DNA of 64,000 nucleotides from Paenibacillus phytohabitans (GTDB lineage: Bacteria; Bacillota; Bacilli; Paenibacillales; Paenibacillaceae): the NCBI RefSeq assembly GCF_013141775.1, contig NZ_WHOB01000027.1, positions 1 through 64,000 on the forward strand, in the 5' to 3' direction. The notes beneath the pieces are model-generated. The model was not told the origin of the DNA. It searched no databases and worked only from the letters and a program-made list of their open reading frames with translations. The position numbers and the translations under genes are program-made. Below, piece by piece: positions 17,443 to 24,565 of the stretch; positions within the stretch are counted from its first letter, which is position 1; each line of letters starts with the position of its first letter.

Positions 17443-19080
17443 ATGAAATTGATCAAATTATTAATCGCAGATGACGAAGCCCTGGTCTGTATCGGCCTGC
17501 AGTCCATGCTGAAATGGGACCAGTTCAATATTGAAATTGTCGGCATTGCCCACAACGGCGCACAGGAAGAAGAGATGATTGACACGCTCCGTCCGGACAT
17601 CGTAATCAGCGATATCAAAATGCCGATTAAAAGCGGCCTCGAGGTAGCCGGCTCGGTACGCAAAAAGTACGGCCGGCTGCCGCTCTTCATTATGCTGACC
17701 AGCTATGAAGAATTCCAATACGCCCGCGGAGCGATTGAAGTGCAGGCCACGGATTATCTGGTTAAGCTGGAGCTGACCCCGGAGGCGCTGTCCGAATCCA
17801 TCCGCAGAGCGATTGGCATACTTGAGACTTACCAGGCGATGGAAAGCTACCCGAAGCTGGTCCACCGCGGGAATATCCAGGCCCAGCGCGATAAATTCTT
17901 CATCCGCCTGTTCAACAACCTGTTCGAGAACAAGAACCAGTATCTTTTGCAGAAAGAGGATCTGGACCTGGATTTGCCAGGGGCTGCCTATCTCGTCTGC
18001 ACCTGCCGCATTCTGGGTCCGGATACGGTTCCGCCGCGCGGAGATAAGCTGGTTGCCTTATGCTCCAGCACTGTACAGATGGCTAAGGATACGCTCTCTT
18101 CTGTCAGCCCATGTTATGTAACCAGTCTGGATCTGCGCAATTTCGCCGTGGCGCTGCCGGTCCCGGGCACCGATCCGCGGCTCTGGATGCCTGACATCCA
18201 GAAGCTGCTTGGGGACATGGCCTCTGTGCTGCATAACTACTTCAATGTGACGATCATCGGGGCCATCGGCTTCGCCGTCGAAGATCCGTATCTGCTGCGG
18301 GAGAGCTACCTCGCCGCCCGGAAGGCGCTGCCGGCCGCGGTTAAAGAGCGCTCCTTCGTCTTCTTCACAGAGGGCGAGGCACTGGCGCAGGAGCATCTGC
18401 TGTTCGATTTCTCCGAATCACGTTCGGAGATCCGCCGGGCTTTTGAAGAGATGGATACCCGGGCCTTGTACACCATTATCTCCAGAATGATCGAAATCTT
18501 CGACGGCCGGTCCGACCTGCTGGTCCCCGCCACCGATGCCGCCTGCAATATCCTGTATATGGCCACTTCCCTGCTAGCGGACGGGGAGAACATTGTGGAG
18601 CAAATATTTGAGAATGAGCCGGAGGGCTACCGGGCCATTTATCAGATGCATACTATAGAAGAAATCGCCGGCTGGCTGATCCAGTTCCGGGACGGATGCT
18701 CGAACATTCTTTCCACCCGCAGACAGAGCTATAAGGAGCAGGTCGTGAAGAATGTCCAGGAATATATCAAAAGAAATCTCGGCAGCAAGCTGTCGCTCAA
18801 TCAGGTGGCGGATGTGTTCAATTTCAGTCCCAACTATCTGAGCCATCTGTTCTCGAAGGTCGCCAAGGTGAACTATGTAGAGTATATCACAGAGATCAAA
18901 ATCACCGCCGCCAAGGAAATGATGGTCCGCGGGGAAGGCCGGATTTACGAGATCTCGCAGAAGCTCGGCTACGAGAGCGCCTTTTACTTCAGCAAGGTAT
19001 TCAAGAAGGTCACCGGGCTCTCCCCCCGGGACTACATGCAGCAAATCGAATCAGGTACGGAGGATGTGCGTAGTCATTGA
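17443..19080 (+). CDS. YesN-type response regulator (REC + AraC HTH)
   Basis: About 545 residues. Receiver domain 1-125 with the acidic pair in LLIADDEALVC, phospho-acceptor Asp in DIVISDIKMP and the Lys of YLVKLEL. The middle is a long helical linker, and the last 100 residues are an AraC double HTH (LSLNQVADVFNFSPNYLSHLF; GYESAFYFSKVFKKVTGLSP). Partner of the upstream YesM kinase, likely activating the ABC importer and possibly the SLH glycosidase. Start taken as ATG 17443; GTG 17440 and TTG 17449 are also possible next to AAGGA at 17434. Confidence 0.9.
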   Translation: MKLIKLLIADDEALVCIGLQSMLKWDQFNIEIVGIAHNGAQEEEMIDTLRPDIVISDIKMPIKSGLEVAGSVRKKYGRLPLFIMLTSYEEFQYARGAIEVQATDYLVKLELTPEALSESIRRAIGILETYQAMESYPKLVHRGNIQAQRDKFFIRLFNNLFENKNQYLLQKEDLDLDLPGAAYLVCTCRILGPDTVPPRGDKLVALCSSTVQMAKDTLSSVSPCYVTSLDLRNFAVALPVPGTDPRLWMPDIQKLLGDMASVLHNYFNVTIIGAIGFAVEDPYLLRESYLAARKALPAAVKERSFVFFTEGEALAQEHLLFDFSESRSEIRRAFEEMDTRALYTIISRMIEIFDGRSDLLVPATDAACNILYMATSLLADGENIVEQIFENEPEGYRAIYQMHTIEEIAGWLIQFRDGCSNILSTRRQSYKEQVVKNVQEYIKRNLGSKLSLNQVADVFNFSPNYLSHLFSKVAKVNYVEYITEIKITAAKEMMVRGEGRIYEISQKLGYESAFYFSKVFKKVTGLSPRDYMQQIESGTEDVRSH

Positions 19081-19213
19081 GGGGTAGCGGCAATTTACTG
19101 CCCAAGGAAGACGGCTTGTCCGTTCTCCAGCAAAAACGGACAAGCCTGGAAATATTGGAATAGCAATATTCATAACGAGCTTCCAGAGCTGTTGAATAAC
19201 AGAATAATCTTGC

Positions 19214-19420
19214 GGACTGAGAGGACGCTATTCGGCGGAAAAACCGGATTTTCTGGTTATTGCGGACTCAGAAGCCCTTATATTGCTTGTATGAGCTCCA
19301 ATTGATGCGAAACAGGTTAGTTAAGCGCATCTGAGTCCGTATAGCCCACCAGAGAGCGGAATCCGCGCAGATAAGGGCTCTCCAGTCCGCAGCGCTGCGG
19401 CGTGTGGCACAATGTTACTT
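19214..19420. repeat. Interspersed repeat sharing a 50-bp-spaced pattern with 42432-42620
   Basis: GGACTGAGAGGACGCTATT at 19214 and GGACTCAGAAGCCCTTATAT at 19264 match GGACTGAGATTCCGCTATT at 42432 (16 of 19) and GGACTCAGAATCGCTTATAT at 42482 (18 of 20), with the same 50-bp spacing. A GAGTCCG-containing inverted part follows in both. No gene is seen in 19081-19490. Confidence 0.65.
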
Positions 19421-19490
19421 TAAAGTGCTCAACGAGGAATTACATGTATTAGTCTCCCCCACTATTTGCTGATTACGAACCTGCGTGAAT

Positions 19491-19542
19491 AAGAAGGTGT
19501 CCCAAGCCGCCGTTATACGGTGCTCGGGCACCTTCTTTTTTG
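19491..19542 (+). terminator. Rho-independent terminator
   Basis: AAGAAGGTG (19491-19499) pairs with CACCTTCTT (19529-19537), with CCC/GGG extending the stem, followed by a T-run. It is about 410 bp past the response-regulator stop; it may end that transcript or a small RNA from the repeat region. Confidence 0.7.
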
Positions 19543-19565
19543 AAAGAATTTATATGTTTTGGGGT

Positions 19566-19583
19566 CTCAGGTAGATACCTGAG
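19566..19583. promoter_or_regulatory. Palindrome CTCAGGTA-GA-TACCTGAG
   Basis: Perfect 8-bp arms with a two-base centre between the terminator and the LacI gene. Could be a regulator-binding site; no gene-specific evidence. Confidence 0.35.
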
Positions 19584-19778
19584 TAATCAATAAATATACG
19601 GTTCTCCACTTTGCGGGATAATTTGACGTATGCCGCAACTTTTCCTCCTTCTAAGCAGAAACTACGGGCATGACACGGCCACAGCCGGGCTATGGTCCTA
19701 TCCCTGCCTTCCACAATGTAAGCGCCTCTAAAAAGCCACTTGAAAGAAAAGGACGCAGGTGGTAGGATAAAAGCGAAG

Positions 19779-19802
19779 TTTTAGTAAATATATTAACTAA
19801 AA
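19779..19802. promoter_or_regulatory. Candidate LacI-family operator
   Basis: A 24-bp near-perfect palindrome: TTTTAGT then AAATATATTA then ACTAAAA, with only one mismatched base pair. It ends 14 bases before the LacI start codon, as expected for autoregulation. The rest of 19584-19778 shows nothing assigned. Confidence 0.55.
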
Positions 19803-19816
19803 AGGCGTGAAGCAGC

Positions 19817-20803
19817 TTGGCAACGATTAAAGACATCGCCCGTGAGGCCGGCGTATCCGCCGCCACCGTATCGAGAGTGCTAAATAATGACCTGTCCCTG
19901 GCTGTCAGTGACGATACGCGGAGCCGGGTATTCGCGGTTGCAGAGCAGCTTGGCTACAAGCCCTCCCGGTTAAGGCAGCTGAAGCGGGAGACCGAGCTGA
20001 GCAGCAAGGCCATTACGCTTCTGCTCTGGTGCTCGGCGGAAGAAGAACGGGAAGATCCGTATTACGGCTCAATCCGCCGCGGGGTTGAGCTGCGCTGCGA
20101 GGAGCTCGGGATTGTGCTCGGCCAGACGCTGCGCGGACGTAACCCGCTGCCCCCGCTCCGGGCCGATGATGGACTTATCGTCGTAGGCGGCTTCGACCCC
20201 AAGGAATTCGAGAGACTGCATGCCGACAAAAGCACGACCGTGCTAGTTGACCAGTACGAGGAACGCCTGGAGTACGACTCCGTGCGTACGCATTTCCGTC
20301 AGGCTGTCGGTCAGGCGCTTACTCATCTGCTGGACCTTGGCCACCGGGATATTGCCTTCATCGGCGGCGGCGGTGAAGGCGAGCGCCGGGCGCATCACTT
20401 CAGCCGTATGATGCAGAGCCGGGGCTGTTACGATCCGGGACTGGTCCGCAAGGGCAGCTGGAGCAGTGCTGACGGTTACCGGATGATGGACGAGCTGCTG
20501 GCCGGTGGCAAGCGGCCGACAGCCTGCTTCGCAGCCAGTGACCCGCTGGCGGTCGGCGCCCTCCGCGCCCTTCACGACCACGGCGTGCAGGTGCCTGCAG
20601 AGATGGCCATTGTCGGCTTCGATGACATCGAGATGGCCGCCTACGTCCAGCCTCCGCTGACAACGGTGCGCGCCTATCCCGAGCAGATGGGCAAAGCGGC
20701 CGTCCAGCTGCTCGCCGAGCGGTTCGAAGGACGCGAAGTGCCGTCGCATACGATTATCGGCACGAAGCTGATCGTCAGGGAGACCAGCGGTGGAAGCGCC
20801 TGA
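19817..20803 (+). CDS. LacI family transcriptional regulator
   Basis: 328 residues from a TTG start. The N-terminal HTH is canonical (ATIKDIAREAGVSAATVSRV) with the hinge helix, followed by a periplasmic-binding-protein-like sensor (HRDIAFIGGGGEGERRAHHF; ACFAASDPLAVGALRALHDH; AIVGFDDIEMAAYVQPPLTT). The galactoside-regulator subclass is suggested by the adjacent GH36 alpha-galactosidase gene 99 bp downstream, which it probably represses in the absence of galactosides. A 24-bp palindrome precedes the gene and a 16-bp palindrome precedes the GH36 gene; either may be its operator. Confidence 0.9.
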   Translation: MATIKDIAREAGVSAATVSRVLNNDLSLAVSDDTRSRVFAVAEQLGYKPSRLRQLKRETELSSKAITLLLWCSAEEEREDPYYGSIRRGVELRCEELGIVLGQTLRGRNPLPPLRADDGLIVVGGFDPKEFERLHADKSTTVLVDQYEERLEYDSVRTHFRQAVGQALTHLLDLGHRDIAFIGGGGEGERRAHHFSRMMQSRGCYDPGLVRKGSWSSADGYRMMDELLAGGKRPTACFAASDPLAVGALRALHDHGVQVPAEMAIVGFDDIEMAAYVQPPLTTVRAYPEQMGKAAVQLLAERFEGREVPSHTIIGTKLIVRETSGGSA

Positions 20804-20842
20804 CTAAATTGGCAGGCTGAATCTATGTAAGCAGAAACTATA

Positions 20843-20858
20843 TATTGCAGCTGCAATA
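20843..20858. promoter_or_regulatory. Perfect 16-bp palindrome upstream of the alpha-galactosidase gene
   Basis: TATTGCAGCTGCAATA is fully self-complementary and lies 44 bp before the GH36 start, between it and the LacI gene. Candidate operator. Its sequence differs from the palindrome before lacI, so one of the two may bind a different regulator. Confidence 0.45.
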
Positions 20859-20902
20859 ACGGACCGGATCACCGGACCGCATTACATCCGACAAGGAGAG
20901 TT

Positions 20903-23203
20903 ATGAATATGAACATTATCGCAGATGAAACGTTAGGCCTGTTCCACCTTCAGTCCAAAGATACCAGCTATATTATCCAACTGGTAGACGGCTATCCTGC
21001 CCATGTATACTGGGGTGCACGGCTCCGCCATGACAACAGCCTGACCGGGGCGCTTGAGCTGCGCGAGCGCGCATCCTTCTCCCCAACCCCGCTGCTGCAG
21101 AAGCCTACCCTCTCTCTGGATGCTCTGCCCCAGGAATATCCGCAGTATGGAACAAGTGATTTCCGCCGGCCTGCCTATCAGGTTCAGCTGGCTGACGGCA
21201 CGCGGATCTCTGAACTCCAATATGCCGGCTACACAATCACAGCGGGCAAGCCGGCCCTTGAAGGGCTGCCTTCGGTCTATGTAGAGAATGAAGCCGAAGC
21301 CCAGACACTGGAGCTTACACTGAAGGATGATTATGCGGGTCTGACCGTTAAGCTGATCTATACCGTCTTCGCCGGCCATAGTGCAATTACCCGTTCTGTC
21401 CGCTTTGAGCATAACGGCAAGGCACCGCTGCGGCTGGAACAGGCGCTTAGCGCATCCGTTGATTTCGCAGATTCCTCCTACGATACCCTGCACCTGAGCG
21501 GTGCATGGGCGAGAGAACGCCATGTTCAGCGCCGTCCGCTTACCCCGGGCGCAGCCTTGTCGCTGGAGAGCCGCCGCGGCTCAAGCAGCCACCAGACCAA
21601 CCCGTTTCTTGCCCTGCTCCGACCGGGTGCAGATGAAGACCAGGGGGATGTATTCGGCTTCAATCTGGTCTACAGCGGCAGCTTCGCCGCAACTGCAGAG
21701 GTTGAACAGTTCGGACAAACCCGGGTAAGCATCGGGATTAACCCGTTCGACTTCTCCTGGCTGCTGGAACCGGGCCAATCGTTCCAGACCCCGGAGGCTG
21801 TGCTCGTCTATTCCAGCGAAGGACTCGGCGGTATGTCACGCACCTATCACCGGCTGTACCGGACCCGGCTGTGCCGCGGCGTTCACCGCGACCAGGCCCG
21901 TCCGATTCTCGTCAATAACTGGGAAGCGACCTATTTCGATTTCGACGCCGACAAAATCGCTGCCATCGCCAAGGAAGCAGGCCCACTCGGGATTGAACTG
22001 TTCGTCCTTGACGACGGCTGGTTCGGCAAGCGCGACAAAGACAACAGCTCGCTGGGCGACTGGTTCGAAGACCGCCGCAAGCTGCCGGAAGGTCTGGCCG
22101 ATCTCGCTGGCAGAGTCAACAAGGAAGGTCTGCAGTTTGGTCTCTGGGTTGAGCCGGAGATGGTATCCCCGGACAGCGATTTATACCGTAAGCATCCGGA
22201 CTGGTGCCTGCACGCCGAAGGACGCCGCCGCACTGAGGCCCGCAACCAGCTCATTCTGGATCTCTCCCGCCCGGAAGTATGCGATTATCTGTACGAGACA
22301 CTCAGCGCAGTCTTCTCCAGCGCACCCATAACCTATGTCAAATGGGATATGAACCGCAACATGACGGAGATTGCCTCTGCTAACGCCAGCCCTGAGCGGC
22401 AAAAAGAAACCGCCCACCGCTATATGCTCGGCCTATATAACCTGCTGGAGCGCCTGACCTCGCGCTTCCCTGATATCCTGTTCGAGAGCTGCTCCGGCGG
22501 CGGCGGCCGGTTCGATCCGGGAATGCTTTTCTACATGCCGCAGACCTGGACCAGTGACGACACCGATGCGATTGAACGCCTGGCAATTCAATATGGTACT
22601 AGTATTGTCTATCCGGCCAGTAGCATGGGGGCTCACGTGTCGGCGGTACCGAACCATCAGGTTGACCGCATCACCTCCCTCGCCACCCGCGGGGATGTAG
22701 CGATGAGCGGCAACTTCGGCTACGAGATGGATCTTACAAAGTTCACGGAAGCCGAGAAGGATCTGGCTGCCCGGCAGATTGCCCAGTACAAGGAGATCCG
22801 CACGCTGGTGCAGCAAGGAGATATGTACCGTCTGCAGAGTCCGTTTGAAGGTAACGGCGACACAGCCTGGATGTTCGTCAGTGAAGATAAGACGGAAGCC
22901 TTTGTTGCCTATTTCCGGGTGCTGGCTAAGCCCAATGCACCGATCTCGCGTCTTACGCTCAAGGGGCTCGATCCTGAGCTGGATTATGTGATTGAGACTG
23001 GCGCAGCCGATGTTACCGCAAAAGGCCACGGCGGCGGGGAAGCTTCTGTATCTGCTGATGGGCAGAGCTCCACTCCATTCCAGACGGCCTTTGACGGCAC
23101 CCCTCTCGGCGGCGACCGCCTGATGCGTATCGGCCTGGTCGTTTCCGATCTGCGCGGCGATTACGCGAGCTGCACCTATCGCCTGAGAGCAGTACAGCGT
23201 TAA
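20903..23203 (+). CDS. GH36 alpha-galactosidase
   Basis: 766 residues, near the usual size of bacterial GH36 enzymes. An N-terminal beta-supersandwich (1-330) is followed by a TIM barrel with FVLDDGWFGKRDKDNSSLGD, GLWVEPEMV, the nucleophile Asp in YVKWDMNR, CSGGGGRFDPGML and the acid/base Asp in WTSDDTDA. A C-terminal beta domain closes it. No signal peptide: it hydrolyses imported alpha-galactosides (melibiose/raffinose type) in the cytoplasm. AAGGAG precedes two in-frame ATGs (20903 and 20909). Likely under the LacI regulator just upstream; a strong terminator follows, so the pair is a self-contained unit without a transporter. Confidence 0.93.
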   Translation: MNMNIIADETLGLFHLQSKDTSYIIQLVDGYPAHVYWGARLRHDNSLTGALELRERASFSPTPLLQKPTLSLDALPQEYPQYGTSDFRRPAYQVQLADGTRISELQYAGYTITAGKPALEGLPSVYVENEAEAQTLELTLKDDYAGLTVKLIYTVFAGHSAITRSVRFEHNGKAPLRLEQALSASVDFADSSYDTLHLSGAWARERHVQRRPLTPGAALSLESRRGSSSHQTNPFLALLRPGADEDQGDVFGFNLVYSGSFAATAEVEQFGQTRVSIGINPFDFSWLLEPGQSFQTPEAVLVYSSEGLGGMSRTYHRLYRTRLCRGVHRDQARPILVNNWEATYFDFDADKIAAIAKEAGPLGIELFVLDDGWFGKRDKDNSSLGDWFEDRRKLPEGLADLAGRVNKEGLQFGLWVEPEMVSPDSDLYRKHPDWCLHAEGRRRTEARNQLILDLSRPEVCDYLYETLSAVFSSAPITYVKWDMNRNMTEIASANASPERQKETAHRYMLGLYNLLERLTSRFPDILFESCSGGGGRFDPGMLFYMPQTWTSDDTDAIERLAIQYGTSIVYPASSMGAHVSAVPNHQVDRITSLATRGDVAMSGNFGYEMDLTKFTEAEKDLAARQIAQYKEIRTLVQQGDMYRLQSPFEGNGDTAWMFVSEDKTEAFVAYFRVLAKPNAPISRLTLKGLDPELDYVIETGAADVTAKGHGGGEASVSADGQSSTPFQTAFDGTPLGGDRLMRIGLVVSDLRGDYASCTYRLRAVQR

Positions 23204-23218
23204 TCCTTAACTATTGAG

Positions 23219-23253
23219 AAGGCTTCAGTCTCCCCGGGGACTGGAGCCTTTTT
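23219..23253 (+). terminator. Rho-independent terminator of the GH36 gene
   Basis: AAGGCTTCAGTCTCC pairs with GGGGACTGGAGCCTT through a 15-bp stem with two G-U pairs, followed by TTTTT. It begins 15 bases after the stop codon. Confidence 0.9.
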
Positions 23254-23324
23254 GTTATATTGATCGGCTAGACTACATAACAGATAAAGAATAGCTATTA
23301 CTTTAGTGAAAAGTTGGCTTCAGC

Positions 23325-23512
23325 TGATGATGATGCGGTTGCTGTTGTGCTATTGCAGCTTGCTGCTGCGACTGTTGTTACTGCCGTTGCTGTTACTGTT
23401 GCGGTTGCGGTTGCTGCTATTGCTGCTTACTGTTGATGCTTGCTGTTGCAGTTACTGTTACTGTTACTGTTAATGTTACTGTTGCTGATGCTACTGCAGT
23501 TGCAGTAAATTC
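23325..23512. repeat. Low-complexity TGTTAC/TGTTGC hexamer tract
   Basis: About 190 bp composed mainly of TGTTAC, TGTTGC and GCGGTTGC units, with no stable gene. Short frames through it give only Val-Thr-Val or Ala runs. It looks like a degenerate microsatellite. Together with the dyad elements after it, it fills the 700-bp gap before the TetR gene. Confidence 0.65.
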
Positions 23513-23695
23513 CCGGTTGAAGCGCCTGCTTTTAAAAATCCTGCACCAAATACAACATTTTCCTCGATATCTCAACCATAATTTGAAATTGTTGTACAAA
23601 TTGCAATATTTCTGCCCTCCCATGCGACTAAGCCGGATAATTCCTGCATTTCGTACAACAATCTACCTGAACAGCCGGATATATGCGGATCAATG

Positions 23696-23710
23696 TTGTA
23701 ATATGTACAA
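23696..23710. repeat. Intergenic dyad TTGTA-N5-TACAA
   Basis: TTGTA ATATG TACAA. Half-sites of the same kind surround it (ATACAACATTTT near 23547, TTGTACAAATTGC near 23592, GTACAACAA near 23653). Same geometry as the dyads at 27-41 and 35698-35712. Confidence 0.5.
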
Positions 23711-23815
23711 CATTTCCCATTCTCCACGCCAGCAAGGTTCCTGCGGCAACCAACCACCAGCTACGGAAACTGAATTATTCAGTTAAATTTTAAATGTTCA
23801 CGCTTCAGACACTAA

Positions 23816-23847
23816 TTGCACATTGTGCAATCTTGCTCTTTGAGCAA
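23816..23847. promoter_or_regulatory. Twin TetR operator candidates and promoter
   Basis: Two 15-bp palindromes, TTGCACATTGTGCAA (23816-23830) and TTGCTCTTTGAGCAA (23833-23847), fit one consensus TTGCWCWTTGWGCAA with centres 17 bp apart. A candidate promoter (TTGTGC at 23824, TAATAT at 23848, 18-bp spacing) overlaps them. They lie 66 bp upstream of the TetR start, so autorepression of the TetR-MMPL operon is the simplest reading. Confidence 0.65.
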
Positions 23848-23912
23848 TAATATAAACTGTAGATTACAATTCAGCGTTCATCCTATACATAAGAAAGGAG
23901 GAAGCATACAAC

Positions 23913-24530
23913 TTGAATCCCAAACTGACACTGCGGGACAAAAAAAAGGAAGCCACCGCCTACGCTTTGGCAGTAGCTGCCTTCGAGCTTGCGCTCGAGC
24001 AAGGTATGGATGGTTTCATTGTCGACGATATTGTCCAGAAGGCCGGCTATTCCCGGCGGACCTTCGCCAACTACTTCTCCTGCAAGGAGGAAGCGGTAGC
24101 GCAATATTTCATGTGCAGTGTTACCAATCAGGATGAGAAAACGATATTCGCGGACTTCACAGCGGATTCTACTCCGCTCGATGTATTGTACGGTTTGCTT
24201 AAAATGCAGTTCACTTCTGAGTTTCTGCACAAATTGCGGCAGTTCGTGTCACTCGCGAAGCAGTATCCGTCGCTGGAGCCATATATCCTCAGCATATTCC
24301 GCCGCTTGCAGGTCGCTGCCCAGGAAGTGCTCGAGCAGTTCTCCAATGGACGTTATGCGGACGGATATACTCACCTGCTTGCCGGTGCCGTCTATGGAGC
24401 ATTCGTGCCCATTATGGACGGACGGCTCAACGTCTTACTGCCCGGCGAAACGCAGGATGACCGCCCAGGCGCCATATCGTTTGATCAATACTTGAATTCG
24501 ATGTTTGCTTACTTACGCAACGGCTTCTAA
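23913..24530 (+). CDS. TetR/AcrR family transcriptional regulator
   Basis: 205 residues from a TTG start with AAAGGAGGA upstream. The N-terminal HTH is clear (FIVDDIVQKAGYSRRTFANYFSCKEEAV, residues about 33-60); the rest is a helical ligand-binding domain with no subfamily I can name. It is 35 bp upstream of the MMPL exporter gene on the same strand, and twin palindromes overlap its promoter. It most likely represses its own operon and is relieved by a substrate of the exporter. Confidence 0.9.
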   Translation: MNPKLTLRDKKKEATAYALAVAAFELALEQGMDGFIVDDIVQKAGYSRRTFANYFSCKEEAVAQYFMCSVTNQDEKTIFADFTADSTPLDVLYGLLKMQFTSEFLHKLRQFVSLAKQYPSLEPYILSIFRRLQVAAQEVLEQFSNGRYADGYTHLLAGAVYGAFVPIMDGRLNVLLPGETQDDRPGAISFDQYLNSMFAYLRNGF

Positions 24531-24565
24531 AAATAAATTCAGAGATAAAGAGGAGAAACCATTAC

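Noticed and set aside
19081..19816. T-box or other riboswitch upstream of lacI
   Set aside because: A terminator exists at 19491 but no T-box sequence or other aptamer core was recognised, and the gene after it starts 275 bp later with its own operator.
23433..23786. 117-residue frame in the TGTTAC repeat tract
   Set aside because: Product is Val-Thr-Val low complexity from the microsatellite; no start signal.
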